Of a stretch of 41,040 nt of DNA, positions 27,070-35,596 are shown piece after piece (position 1 is the stretch's first letter; every line of letters begins with the position of its first letter). The DNA comes from Lachnospiraceae bacterium (lineage in GTDB: Bacteria > Bacillota > Clostridia > Lachnospirales > Lachnospiraceae). The notes under the pieces are model-generated. The model saw only the letters and a program-made list of their open reading frames with translations. It did no database searches and was not told the DNA's origin. The DNA lies in the NCBI GenBank assembly GCA_015057635.1, contig SVEB01000094.1:1-41040 (forward strand). Direction: 5' to 3'. Position numbers and translations under genes: made by a program.

Positions 27070-27103
27070 ACAATGCGTTTCGCGGGCGAAACGCATTGTA
27101 ATG
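27066..27103 (+). repeat. Second hairpin of element E6
   Basis: CATTACAATGCGTTTCGC, loop GG, GCGAAACGCATTGTAATG: a perfect 18-bp stem on the Y side. The core ACAATGCGTTTC is common to four copies, while the CATT/AATG and GC/GC extensions are local. Its first bases overlap the end of the E6 outer arm. A purine-rich tract follows (27108-27160). Confidence 0.88.
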
Positions 27104-27237
27104 AGCGGACGATCGAATGAGGGGACGGGAGGAGGAAAGAGAAGAGATTGTTTGGGGGAGGGATTATAAGAGGGGAGTTTGAATTACAATGGGAGTGTGT
27201 TAGAAATAGTGAAAAGATTATGAGGAGAGTACTGAAA

Positions 27238-27492
27238 ATGGAGACAATAACAGGAATTATCAATGAATGGGATCCTATAGGATTTTTTCCAATGGCGCCA
27301 CAGGATGAATATATCAATGAAGTTGAAAAAATATATAGATTCCTGTCTCAAAATATCAGTGGGAATGTTGAGCAATTAGCAAGGGTGATAAATGAGATAT
27401 TTTTGGAGACGTTCGGAGACGACATTTATGAAGAGGATATGCAGAGTTGCAAAGGTGTTGCAGAAAAATTGCTTAAAGAGTTTGGGAGGTAG
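27238..27492 (+). CDS. Small DUF1871-like (YugE-like) protein
   Basis: 84 aa acidic soluble protein. The segment IINEWDPIGFFPMAPQDEY followed by an E-I-x-x-I-x-x-F-L helix and IFLETFGDD matches my memory of the DUF1871/YugE family, whose function is unknown. An upstream extension of the frame to 27148 exists, but ATG 27238 is preceded by AGGAGA at 9 bp and begins just ahead of the family motif. It is a single gene between element E6 and the secreted Ig-like protein. No terminator is obvious after it. Confidence 0.75.
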   Translation: METITGIINEWDPIGFFPMAPQDEYINEVEKIYRFLSQNISGNVEQLARVINEIFLETFGDDIYEEDMQSCKGVAEKLLKEFGR

Positions 27493-27557
27493 GGGATTCA
27501 ATATACGGTTCGTTAGAAAAAAGCAAGATTTACAGGGTGTTCACCATATACATAATG

Positions 27558-27566
27558 TGGTATAAT
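27558..27566 (+). promoter_or_regulatory. Extended -10 promoter of the Ig-like protein gene
   Basis: TGGTATAAT, an extended -10 (TG-N-TATAAT), with only a weak -35 (TGTTCA) about 17 bp upstream. GGTA-TAAT-TACC forms a small dyad across it. The resulting leader is about 140 nt and contains a GACTATTTT/ATAGGCGAC-like stretch, but no riboswitch I recognise. Confidence 0.5.
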
Positions 27567-27709
27567 TACCATAATTTACGTATCACAAATTAAATAACAT
27601 ATGTCGATATGAATTTTGTGGAAACGATAAAAAACGGACTATTTTGGCACGAATCGTAGAGGGGAGTGCGGGAATAGGCGACTATATTTTGTATCAGGAG
27701 GAAATGAGA

Positions 27710-30226
27710 ATGAAAAGATTTGCGAAAGCGATGTTATCCGTTATGCTTACGCTTGTGCTGGCAGTTTCAATGGTTGCGGTAAGTGCACCGGAAGAAGCGA
27801 AAGCGGCGGCTGTTTGCTTAAACACAACATGGAAGACCGTTTATATGGGCAATAGCTATACTTTCTGGGTGAAGAATGCTTCGAATGTGAAGTCTAAGAC
27901 TTGGTCTTCTTCTAAGAAGTGGATTGCTACGGTAAATGGAAAGGGACAGGTTACTCCTGTCGCAGTAGGAAAGAGTACGATCAAATGCAAGATTACATAT
28001 ACGGACGGAACGACACAGACCGTTAGTGCGATTGTGTCTGTAAAAGAGAAGGTTCCAGCTACCGGAGTGACACTTACGAATAAGAATCTGGGTACCAATA
28101 ATATGCAGACCATCGAGGTTGGAAGTTCCTATAGCTTTAAGTTTGAGAAAACTCCATCCAATACAACCGATTATGCTTATTTTACAGTGGCAGATACTGC
28201 TTATGCATCTGTGACAAACAAGGGTGTGGTAAAGGGCTTAAAGGCAGGCGTCACAGTTTTAGAAGTGCGGACAGGTGCAAGTGCAGCAGCTGCTAAGACT
28301 TCTGAAGTAGTGGACCGTGTATACTTAAATATTGTGGATCCTGTGACCCCAACCCCAACCCCAATTCCTGTACCACAGGTGGAAGATGTGGCAATGGTAA
28401 GTTCAAAGGAAATCCAGATTAAGTTCAGCAGTGAGATCTTAGAATCCAGCGTTATTGATGCATCTGGCAACTTAATTGCCGGAACCGTTACAATCGGACT
28501 TGGCACAGATGCAGCGGCAGTGACACCTCTTACACCGGTTTTAAGCAGCGATAAGAAGACATTAAGTCTTACAACTGCTTCTCAGTTCAAGGGAACTTAT
28601 GTTATCACTATTTCTAAGAGCATTAAAGCAGCAGATGGAACGGAGATGACACCATATACGGTTCAGAAGGAAATGGAAGATACAACCGGACCGATCTATT
28701 TAGGATCAGAAGTGGATGACAGCGGTTATGTATGTACCTTCAACTTCAATGAACCAATTGATATCAGCGAGATGTCTGTATACAGCGTGACCGGAACCAA
28801 TAATACATCTTTAAAGGCAATGTTATCAACAGCATCTAATTATCAGTTAAGCGCGGATAAGAAATCTTTAAAGATTGACTTAAGCGGCTGTGGCGAGACA
28901 AGCGCCAATGTGACCGTTAAGCTTCTTGGTATTAAGGATTTAGTGGGGAATGTATCCGTATCGTTCCCAGTTACTGCCCTTGCTAAGGTAGATGCTACAA
29001 CAAAGCCTCTTGCGACGATTGTTTCGGCGGAACGTGTTTCCAAGACAACATTAAAAGTAACATTCAGCCGCGCAATGGTATATCCGGGCTATGTGATCAT
29101 CGATGGTGAGACAATCAGCGGTGTAATTGATGCCAGCGACAATAAAGTGGTAACCTATACATTAGTCAATACCGCATTAACGGGTGCTAAGGTAGTGCAG
29201 TTCAGCGGATGGTACAGCTACAATGCACCAAACTATCAGACAGATTTAGTGAAGAGAAGCGTTAATTTCACACTGGATACAACCGCTCCAATGGTTACTA
29301 ATTATACTCTTGTAAATACAACCAAGAATAATACTGCAATCACAACATTGACTCTTACTTATAATAAAGACATCTCTGTTGTAGAAGCATCCGGTACGAT
29401 GGCCTCCAAGGTTCAGAGCACGACAGGAAACATTTATGCAAAAACACTTACTTATACAGCAAGTGCAAGTAAGAATGTACTGACAGTTGTATTTGGAACC
29501 GGTCAGGCTTCTGATAACGGAACATATACAATCACCGTTCCAGCAGGAATTGTAATGGATACATATGGAAATCTTTCTAAAAAGCAGGGATTTACTATGA
29601 CAAAGCAGCTTGACAGTTCTTCTGCACTGCCGGCACCATCCCAGGTAATTCAGGATTCCACAAACCCAAGCAAGGTATATGTATACTTTGGCGCAAAGTT
29701 AGATTTAACAGCAGCATGTAACGTAAATAATTATACATTTGCATCTACGATCCATCCAACAAGTGCAGTCGTATCTTCTCAGGATGAATCCAGTGCTATT
29801 GTGGAATTAACCTTTGCAGCTGGCGCTTTAAGCTACACATCTACTTATCCGGTTGTGATCTCCGGATTAAAGGGATATAACGGTTCTTATGCGGAAATGG
29901 AAACTTATAAGACTACAATTGCAATGGTTGATAATGTTCCGGCGATGATTACAAGCGGTGGATGCAAGCTGACATCAAATTCCTTTGTTACAATCACTTT
30001 AACGGAACCGGTAACCGGAAAAGCAACGGTTGTTGTGAATAACGGCGGAACCTTAATCACAACAGACTGTATGGTAAGTGGGGATACCCTTTATATCGCC
30101 TTAAATACTCCGATTACGGGATCTTCTTATTACCTAATGTTCACAGAGAATAATTTAGTGGATGTATATGGAAACGAGGCAGCTATTAATCTAAATACCC
30201 CAATTGGTATTGTGAGATCTTATTAA
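27710..30226 (+). CDS. Large secreted protein with Ig-like (Big) domains
   Basis: 838 aa with a clear signal peptide: KR-FAKAMLSVMLTLVLAVSMVAVSA, cleavage probably near AKAAA (about residues 24-33). Residues about 36-205 form two Big_2-like units (WSSSKKWIATVNGKGQVTPVAVGKSTIKCKI and VTNKGVVKGLKAGVTVLEV). A PTPTPIPVPQ linker (about 212-224) leads to a long series of fibronectin/Ig-like beta modules with recurring strand patterns (e.g. VVTYTL, LTVVFGTGQASDNGTYTITVPAGIVMDTYGN), resembling SbsA-type Ig-like repeats. There is no LPXTG anchor or SLH domain. ATG 27710 is 8 bp after AGGAGG; ATG 27704 is too close. Probably surface-associated; the ligand is unknown. Confidence 0.85.
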   Translation: MKRFAKAMLSVMLTLVLAVSMVAVSAPEEAKAAAVCLNTTWKTVYMGNSYTFWVKNASNVKSKTWSSSKKWIATVNGKGQVTPVAVGKSTIKCKITYTDGTTQTVSAIVSVKEKVPATGVTLTNKNLGTNNMQTIEVGSSYSFKFEKTPSNTTDYAYFTVADTAYASVTNKGVVKGLKAGVTVLEVRTGASAAAAKTSEVVDRVYLNIVDPVTPTPTPIPVPQVEDVAMVSSKEIQIKFSSEILESSVIDASGNLIAGTVTIGLGTDAAAVTPLTPVLSSDKKTLSLTTASQFKGTYVITISKSIKAADGTEMTPYTVQKEMEDTTGPIYLGSEVDDSGYVCTFNFNEPIDISEMSVYSVTGTNNTSLKAMLSTASNYQLSADKKSLKIDLSGCGETSANVTVKLLGIKDLVGNVSVSFPVTALAKVDATTKPLATIVSAERVSKTTLKVTFSRAMVYPGYVIIDGETISGVIDASDNKVVTYTLVNTALTGAKVVQFSGWYSYNAPNYQTDLVKRSVNFTLDTTAPMVTNYTLVNTTKNNTAITTLTLTYNKDISVVEASGTMASKVQSTTGNIYAKTLTYTASASKNVLTVVFGTGQASDNGTYTITVPAGIVMDTYGNLSKKQGFTMTKQLDSSSALPAPSQVIQDSTNPSKVYVYFGAKLDLTAACNVNNYTFASTIHPTSAVVSSQDESSAIVELTFAAGALSYTSTYPVVISGLKGYNGSYAEMETYKTTIAMVDNVPAMITSGGCKLTSNSFVTITLTEPVTGKATVVVNNGGTLITTDCMVSGDTLYIALNTPITGSSYYLMFTENNLVDVYGNEAAINLNTPIGIVRSY

Positions 30227-30257
30227 AGATCCAAGCTGTAGGAATAGACGGAAAGAA

Positions 30258-30298
30258 AGCAGGAAGTGGTGTTTTTTACCTCACTTCCTGTTTTTGCT
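30258..30298 (+). terminator. Intrinsic terminator of the Ig-like protein gene
   Basis: AGCAGGAAGTG (30258-30268), loop, CACTTCCTG followed by TTTTTGCT. A standard hairpin and T run about 30 bp after the stop. Confidence 0.8.
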
Positions 30299-30430
30299 AT
30301 GAAAATAAAATACTTTGATGGCGGAAGGTACATGCCTTGAAAGTAAGGATATGCTAGTGTATAATATAAGAAGTTTTTAGGGTGGCATAAGCCACCAGTG
30401 TTATTGTATCAGCAGAATGGGAGAAATAAC

Positions 30431-30898
30431 GTGAAGAAGAGTACGAATAAATGGATACGTTTTTTTAGTTGGGTGCTGTTTCTTTTCTATCTGGCTTTCA
30501 TTTCGTATTTTCTCTTTTTTAGTGAACGGTATGGAAGAACAGAAGGAAACGCCGGATATCGTTATAATTTGGTGCTTTTTCAAGAGATTAAGCGATTTGT
30601 TACATATCGAGAAGCGATTGGTCTGGAAGGGTTTATCGTCAATATTATCGGAAATGTACTCGCCTTTGCACCATTTGGTTTTTGCCTCCCATTGATCAGC
30701 ATTCGGCGCACGAATTTTTTCCGTGTGTTAGTATGGTCCTTCCTGTTCAGTCTGACAATCGAGACAATCCAGCTTGTATATCAGATTGGCATTTTCGACG
30801 TGGATGATTTATTAATGAATACCATCGGCGGCGTAATCGGTTATGTGGTGTATCGCATAGGAAAGCTCTGGCTGGATCATAAGAAGAAGCGCAGGTAA
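30431..30898 (+). CDS. VanZ-like membrane protein
   Basis: 155 aa, four to five membrane helices. The VanZ-like pattern is visible: a first helix, NLVLFQEIKRF, then NIIGNVLAFAPFGFCLP (about 78-94), ETIQLVYQIGIFDVDDLLMNTIGGVIGY (about 118-145). VanZ gives low-level teicoplanin resistance in some enterococci; most family members have no known role. No ATG fits; GTG 30431 lies 7 bp after GGGAGA and is preferred over an upstream GTG at 30398. It is followed 12 bp later by the next small membrane gene, with the Shine-Dalgarno overlapping its stop. Confidence 0.85.
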   Translation: MKKSTNKWIRFFSWVLFLFYLAFISYFLFFSERYGRTEGNAGYRYNLVLFQEIKRFVTYREAIGLEGFIVNIIGNVLAFAPFGFCLPLISIRRTNFFRVLVWSFLFSLTIETIQLVYQIGIFDVDDLLMNTIGGVIGYVVYRIGKLWLDHKKKRR

Positions 30899-30909
30899 GG
30901 AGAACGAAT

Positions 30910-31233
30910 ATGAGTTTAAAGAAAAGCACATATATGTTTAAAGGAAGATCTCATTCTAGAGATGGACTGATCTCGATGGCAATCGGAATTGCGGTGGTTG
31001 GCACTTTTTCCACCATATCTTTTCTCTCCGGCAAGGCAGGAGGAAATGGTTCTATGGGTCTTGGGGCAATCGGATTAACCTGTTTTGTGGGTTCAATCTG
31101 GGGATTTTTGTTCGGGATTAAGAGCTTTAAGGATAAGGATATTTATTATGCGCCTCCGATTATCGGTCTTGGAAGCAATGGGATTATGATGGTTGTGCTA
31201 TTTACCCTATATATCATTGGGATCTTATCCTAA
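30910..31233 (+). CDS. Small membrane protein of unknown function (possibly DUF6142-like)
   Basis: 107 aa with three hydrophobic helices (about 20-40, 50-70, 83-105) and a polar N terminus SLKKSTYMFKGRSHSRDG. The pattern of a short basic start with F-x-x-K-x-H-x-x-x-G followed by three helices recalls a small Lachnospiraceae family I remember as DUF6142, but I am not certain. AAGGAG at 30897-30902 overlaps the VanZ-like stop codon, so the two are co-translated. A short hairpin terminates the pair. Confidence 0.75.
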   Translation: MSLKKSTYMFKGRSHSRDGLISMAIGIAVVGTFSTISFLSGKAGGNGSMGLGAIGLTCFVGSIWGFLFGIKSFKDKDIYYAPPIIGLGSNGIMMVVLFTLYIIGILS

Positions 31234-31261
31234 TTGAGAACAACTTTATAGAAATTACGGA

Positions 31262-31290
31262 AAGCAGGATAAAAAGCCTGCTTCTCTGTT
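31262..31290 (+). terminator. Hairpin after the VanZ-like pair
   Basis: AAGCAGG, 8-nt loop, CCTGCTT, then CTCTGTTTA. The stem is good but the T run is poor, so it is a probable weak terminator ahead of the aminopeptidase gene. Confidence 0.6.
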
Positions 31291-31327
31291 TATAATCAAA
31301 AGAAAAATAAAAAAAGGAGCAAGTCAT

Positions 31328-33400
31328 ATGAGAAGTATAGAAGTGATCCGGGAAGAAAATGAAGCAGTGATGGAGCGATTAGAGCTTGTAATGGAAAGAA
31401 TGCAGGGGATGCAGAGCGAAGAGACCGTAAAGGAACCATTTCGGTCATATTTCGCATATATTGCCTCATTTTTATTAAAGCTTAGACAGATTGCAAGAGA
31501 CATTGAAGCGGGAATCTACTTTAATCAGTCTCTAGAAGAACTCAAAGCAGTGAATGAGTCATTATATCACGATATTCTGCCAGAGCAGTACGAAAAGAGC
31601 TATGCCAATCCAGCTTATGCAAAAGAGTTATTTGGCGATTATGGCGAGCTGTTATCCGTTTTATACGCAGAAGCAAGGAGCGTGATACCGGCAGTTTATG
31701 AATGCAGACTGTTTCCGCTTACGGTCACAGCAGAATTAGTAGTGGAGATTTATAACTACTTTGAAGAAGAGAATGAGTACACTTATAAAGACGCGAAACG
31801 CGCGATTTATTATTTTGTTCATGATTATGCAGAAGACTATGTAGAGCATAGAATGCGTGAGACATTAGATCCAACGTATACCTTTGCGGAAGATATTATT
31901 ATGGAATGTGATCTAAGCGATTTACGCTATCTGTATCGTTTCGGTGATTATATTACAGAAAATGAATTACAGATCGCCGCTTTCTTAAATGAAATGCCGG
32001 AAGAAGACGTTAAGGCGATGGCAGATACGTATACAGAAGGCTATATCCGCGGATTCGATGTGATGGGAGCGGATCTATCCAAAAAAGAGATCGTGGGAAT
32101 CCGTACCTGCATCGGTTTTGAACGCATGATGCGCTACGCATTTGAAAACTTTAAGAAGATTGGCAAGAAATTAGTCGTATACCGTGTGGCACTGGATGTG
32201 ATCAATAAGAAGCCAGGCAGAAAGGTCGGCTATTATGCGACCAGCCCAAATCTTCAGTATGAATACGATCACCGTTTTGATAAGGGATTATTCTTTGACA
32301 AGGTGATGAAGGAACGCTTTCTTGCAGTATCCCGTTTAGGATATGAGAAGTATAAGGTAGAGGCTGCTACTTATGCAGGTCCTGCTGTGCTCGAGACATT
32401 TGGAGAACCGGACTTTAATCCAGTGAATAAGGAAGAGGCAGTCCGTTTAGATGAGAAACAGCAGAAGTTAAATACGGAACTGACACGAGAGATGAATGTG
32501 CTTGTTTCCGAGTATATGAAACAGGAAGAACTATCCTTTACGATTATCGCATATCCGTTGCCTACAATCGGTGAGAAGTTTAAAGAGATTTTTGCAGAGA
32601 CTGTAAAGGTGAACACCCTTCCGAATGATGTTTATCATAAGGTACAGCAGACGATCATCGATGCATTGGATTTAGGCGAGTATGTGAAGGTAACCGGCAA
32701 GGATGGCAATCAGACCGATATCAAGGTAATGCTATATGAGTTAGCGGATCCTGAGAAAGAAACCATTTTCGAAAACTGTACCGCGGATGTGAATATTCCG
32801 GTTGGAGAAGTGTTTACCTCTCCAAAGTTAACGGGAACATGCGGAACGCTTCATGTAAGCCAAGTTTACTTAAATGGACTGGAATATAAGAATCTTCATC
32901 TGACATTTGAGAACGGAAAGATTCAGGAATATACCTGCACAAACTTTGAGAATCAGGATGAGAATGAGAAGTTCGTGAAAGAGAATCTCCTTATGAATCA
33001 TGAGACACTTGCTCTAGGAGAGTTTGCAATCGGAACGAATACGACTGCCTATAGGATGGGACAGAAGTACGGAATCCAGAGAAAGCTTCCAATCTTAATT
33101 GCTGAGAAGACAGGCCCTCATTTTGCAGTGGGTGATACCTGCTATAAGATGAGTGAGGATCATAAGCTTTATAATGCGAATGGCAAGGAGATCGTGGCAC
33201 GCGATAATGAGGTTTCCATCCTCCGTAAGACTGATATGGAGAACGCTTATTACAACTGCCATACCGATATTACAATCCCATACAACGAGATTGCGGAAAT
33301 CGCTGCCTATACAAAATCCGGCGAACGCATCCCAATCATTGAGAACGGACGCTTTGTTCTTCCAGGGACCGAACTGCTCAATGAAGCTCTCGATCGATAG
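31328..33400 (+). CDS. M29-family-like metallo-aminopeptidase with long N-terminal extension
   Basis: 690 aa. The C-terminal part (about 370-690) has the layout of M29 (PepS/AmpS) aminopeptidases, with all five expected metal ligands in order: E494 (NIPVGEVFTSP), E565 (ALGEFAIGTN), H598 (EKTGPHFAVGD), H645 and D647 (CHTDITIP), plus Tyr606 where the catalytic Tyr belongs. M29 enzymes are usually about 400 aa; here residues 1 to about 300 are an additional helical, acidic domain (YVEHRMRETLDPTYTFAEDII, RTCIGFERMMRYAFENFKKIGKK) that I do not recognise. ATG 31328 follows AAAAAAGGAGC. A cytoplasmic peptidase is likely. Element E7 starts about 50 bp after the stop. Confidence 0.82.
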   Translation: MRSIEVIREENEAVMERLELVMERMQGMQSEETVKEPFRSYFAYIASFLLKLRQIARDIEAGIYFNQSLEELKAVNESLYHDILPEQYEKSYANPAYAKELFGDYGELLSVLYAEARSVIPAVYECRLFPLTVTAELVVEIYNYFEEENEYTYKDAKRAIYYFVHDYAEDYVEHRMRETLDPTYTFAEDIIMECDLSDLRYLYRFGDYITENELQIAAFLNEMPEEDVKAMADTYTEGYIRGFDVMGADLSKKEIVGIRTCIGFERMMRYAFENFKKIGKKLVVYRVALDVINKKPGRKVGYYATSPNLQYEYDHRFDKGLFFDKVMKERFLAVSRLGYEKYKVEAATYAGPAVLETFGEPDFNPVNKEEAVRLDEKQQKLNTELTREMNVLVSEYMKQEELSFTIIAYPLPTIGEKFKEIFAETVKVNTLPNDVYHKVQQTIIDALDLGEYVKVTGKDGNQTDIKVMLYELADPEKETIFENCTADVNIPVGEVFTSPKLTGTCGTLHVSQVYLNGLEYKNLHLTFENGKIQEYTCTNFENQDENEKFVKENLLMNHETLALGEFAIGTNTTAYRMGQKYGIQRKLPILIAEKTGPHFAVGDTCYKMSEDHKLYNANGKEIVARDNEVSILRKTDMENAYYNCHTDITIPYNEIAEIAAYTKSGERIPIIENGRFVLPGTELLNEALDR

Positions 33401-33448
33401 GTAGCAGACGAACGGAAGGAAAAACGGGAACGTGGCAGGCGTAAAACG

Positions 33449-33628
33449 GCCGGCGTCACCGGGAGCGATATGTTTTTCGAATGTTCAGACGCATGAACGG
33501 ACAAAAAATCCTCTCAGTCTTTGACTATCAGACAGAAATACACTGTCTGATAGTCAAAGACTGAGAGGATTTTTTGCTCGCCGTGAGCCAGACATTCTGA
33601 AAACATACCGTTCCCGGTGATGGCGGCT
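33449..33628 (+). repeat. Composite palindromic element, copy E7
   Basis: The outer arms GCCGGCGTCACCGGGAGCG.. (from 33449) and ..CGTTCCCGGTGATGGCGGC pair with four differences, two of them G-U. Box X is TTCAGACGCATGAACGGAC (about 33484-33502) and box Y is GCTCGCCGTGAGCCAGACA (about 33576-33594). The inner stem ATCCTCTCAGTCTTTGACTAT-CAGACAG, loop AAATACA, CTGTCTG and exact complement are flanked by A and T runs. No ACAATGCGTTTC hairpin is seen on the Y side. Confidence 0.86.
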
Positions 33629-33732
33629 GCGTGGAGAATATTACGGAGCTTAATGAAGGGGGAACAGGTAGAACTGGTTGGATTTATCGTACTCTGTTTT
33701 CATAAGTAATGCCTGTTCGGAATTAAGAGATT

Positions 33733-33749
33733 TTTATAAATAGCATAAG
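33733..33749 (+). promoter_or_regulatory. 17-bp motif shared with purM, upstream of purE
   Basis: TTTATAAATAGCATAAG, identical to 36157-36173 upstream of purM. It ends 96 bp before the purE start codon (105 bp in the purM case). Nothing else around the two copies is conserved to this degree, so it is a candidate regulator-binding or promoter element for purine genes. It does not look like the B. subtilis PurBox. Confidence 0.55.
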
Positions 33750-33845
33750 TATTTTTAATGGGCTTCGTTATGGATTGTTCCAAACAAAGATGGTATCATA
33801 GGGGTACTAGTAAGGACACGTTTTTGATGAAAGGATGGATTTGAT

Positions 33846-34355
33846 ATGGCTAAAGTAGGTATTGTAATGGGAAGTGACTCTGATCTTCCTGTAATGAGCA
33901 AGGCAGCAGAGATGCTTGAGAGATTCGGAATTGATTATGAGATGACTGTGATTTCGGCTCACAGAATGCCGGATATTTTCTTTGATTATGCAAAGACAGC
34001 AGAGGAAAAAGGATTTCAGGTGATTATTGCAGGCGCGGGCGGTGCAGCGCATCTTCCGGGCATGGCAGCAGCTATCTTCCCTCTTCCGGTAATCGGTGTT
34101 CCAATCCATTCGAAGGCACTTAGTGGCGTGGATTCCCTGTATTCTATCGTACAGATGCCAGCTGGTATCCCGGTTGCGACGGTTGCAATTGACGGCGGAG
34201 CAAATGCAGGCATTTTAGCAGCGAAGATGTTAGCGGTAGCAGATCCGGAAATCTTAGCAAAGCTGAAAGCGTATAAGGAGGAGTTAAAAGATGGCGTAGT
34301 GGCAAAGAAAGAAAGACTCGAAAAAGTTGGCTATAAAGAGTACATGAAGAAATAG
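33846..34355 (+). CDS. purE: N5-carboxyaminoimidazole ribonucleotide mutase
   Basis: Purine biosynthesis: converts N5-CAIR to CAIR. 169 aa, the usual class I length. The N-terminal [12 protein letters not shown] (phosphate-binding, about 4-15), SAHRMPD (active-site His of class I enzymes, about 40-46), [15 protein letters not shown] and [17 protein letters not shown] are all present. ATG 33846 follows AAAGGATGG. No purK is next to it in this window. It is separated from purM by a regulator, a small gene and an RNA, but shares the upstream 17-bp motif with purM. Confidence 0.97.
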   Translation: MAKVGIVMGSDSDLPVMSKAAEMLERFGIDYEMTVISAHRMPDIFFDYAKTAEEKGFQVIIAGAGGAAHLPGMAAAIFPLPVIGVPIHSKALSGVDSLYSIVQMPAGIPVATVAIDGGANAGILAAKMLAVADPEILAKLKAYKEELKDGVVAKKERLEKVGYKEYMKK

Positions 34356-34390
34356 CACAGATGTAGAAAACAGAATAAAAAGCAGAATAA

Positions 34391-34481
34391 AAGGCTCTAA
34401 AATAGAGGATAAGGCCGGCAAGATGCAGAATAATACAGCATTCCCAAAGTAGGTTTTATCAGAAAATTTTAGAGCTTTTTT
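34391..34481 (+). terminator. Terminator of purE
   Basis: AAGGCTCTAAAAT (from 34391) pairs with ATTTTAGAGCTTTTTT (34466-34481) across a long loop of about 60 nt. The loop contains its own small ATGC/GCAT hairpin. A T run ends the structure. Confidence 0.65.
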
Positions 34482-34581
34482 ATTAGAAGTACATTCGTAT
34501 CTAAAATAAAAAGGGAGAATCCTATGCAACTAGTGGTATACAAAAAAGAGAGAGCAGGGCAATGGACGGATTTTTTCTTAC

Positions 34582-34590
34582 TGCTATAAT
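34582..34590 (+). promoter_or_regulatory. Extended -10 promoter of the XRE regulator
   Basis: TGCTATAAT (TG-N-TATAAT) at 34582-34590, with TGGACG about 17 bp upstream as an imperfect -35. The start codon is only 23 bp downstream of the -10, so the leader is very short. Confidence 0.6.
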
Positions 34591-34612
34591 AAGGGAATAA
34601 GAGGTGATTATT

Positions 34613-35290
34613 ATGATGTTTCAGCAGAATTTACAACGGATAAGAAAGCAAAGGCAACTTTCTCAGGAGCAGCTTGCAGAGAAGCTTGGCATCTCCAGGC
34701 AGGCGGTTGCAAAATGGGAGAATGGGCTGGCATACCCGGATATTGAAAATCTGATCCGGTTAAGTGAGGTGCTTTGTGTTACAATCGACAGTCTGATGAA
34801 AGAGGGGGCGGAATGTTTCAATCGTGAACAGGAAGATAAGGAGTGGGATACCGATGAACTGCTTGACTTTGTTCTTGAGGCAAAGAAAAATACTTACGCG
34901 GCGAAGGGAAAAGAAGAGGAGAATCCATGCCGTCCGGGCTCTCACGATTTTGCCTATCAAAAGGGAGCGTATGCTTATTTGGACTCCTATGTGGGAGGAA
35001 GGCAGTTTGCAGGGGAAGAGGTTATCCGGAATAAGGAGGAGAATATCTGGGTCATGAATTATATGGGCAGGACCCTCGCTGATTCTTTCTCCGGTGATTT
35101 CTTAAAAAGTGCGCTTATGAATTGCTCAAAGGAAAATCCCTTTCGAGGGCCGGCATTATACCAAAAGGGGGAGTATACATATCACTCCCGGTATGAAGGA
35201 GATTTTTCCTGGTTTGATGGGAAAGAGGAGATCTTTTATAAAGGGGATAAGGTGTACGAGTGTTATTTTCATGGTGGATTATTACGATAA
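34613..35290 (+). CDS. XRE-family transcriptional regulator with DUF5680-like C-terminal domain
   Basis: 225 aa. Residues about 5-60 form a helix-turn-helix of the Cro/C1 type (LQRIRKQRQLSQEQLAEKLGISRQAVAKWENG). Residues about 85-225 (LLDFVLEAKKNTYAAKG ... YAYLDSYVGGRQFAGEEVIR ... VWVMNYMG-like ... YECYFHGGLL) match the pattern I associate with DUF5680, a small-molecule-binding-like domain often fused to XRE domains. ATG 34613 lies 8 bp after AGAGGTG. It sits between purE and purM but has its own promoter, so a purine role is not implied. No operator is evident. Confidence 0.85.
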   Translation: MMFQQNLQRIRKQRQLSQEQLAEKLGISRQAVAKWENGLAYPDIENLIRLSEVLCVTIDSLMKEGAECFNREQEDKEWDTDELLDFVLEAKKNTYAAKGKEEENPCRPGSHDFAYQKGAYAYLDSYVGGRQFAGEEVIRNKEENIWVMNYMGRTLADSFSGDFLKSALMNCSKENPFRGPALYQKGEYTYHSRYEGDFSWFDGKEEIFYKGDKVYECYFHGGLLR

Positions 35291-35432
35291 CAGGTGTTAA
35301 TTCCTGGGGGTAAAAAGGAAGGGATTGGTCATTTTGCTTTTGTTTTAGGAAGAAAAATGGAAAATGGTATTAAAAATAGCCAAAACATCCAAAAAATCTA
35401 TGAAGTAGCTTCTTTTTTAGCTGAAATAATGC

Positions 35433-35462
35433 AGATTTTTCGTTGAAAATCTAAGATTTTTT
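35433..35462 (+). terminator. Possible weak terminator after the XRE gene
   Basis: AGATTTT-TCGTTG-AAAATCT followed by AAGATTTTTT. The stem is AT-only, so it is doubtful. Otherwise 35291-35477 is featureless AT-rich sequence. Confidence 0.4.
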
Positions 35463-35477
35463 CGTGAGTTTTCAGGA

Positions 35478-35580
35478 TTTACAAGTATGGAAGATGGTGG
35501 TAACATCAACGTGTAAAGAAAAGAAGATAGTTTTTGGGACTGCACATCGAAGTAGAAACAGGTCGCGTTTCTATGCAGTC
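35478..35580 (+). promoter_or_regulatory. Promoter and leader hairpin of the 67-aa protein gene
   Basis: TTTACA (35478-35483), 17-bp spacer, TAACAT (35501-35506). In the leader, GACTGCA (35538-35544) and TAGAAAC (35553-35559) pair with GTTTCTA-TGCAGTC (35567-35580), giving a 14-bp stem with an 8-nt one-sided bulge and a 7-nt loop AGGTCGC. It ends exactly where the Shine-Dalgarno GGAAAGGAAGG begins. Confidence 0.6.
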
Positions 35581-35596
35581 GGAAAGGAAGGTTATT

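Noticed and set aside
27600..27700. c-di-GMP riboswitch upstream of the secreted Ig-like protein
   Set aside because: I looked for the conserved GEMM blocks, but they are not there; only a short leader with an extended -10 promoter is supported.
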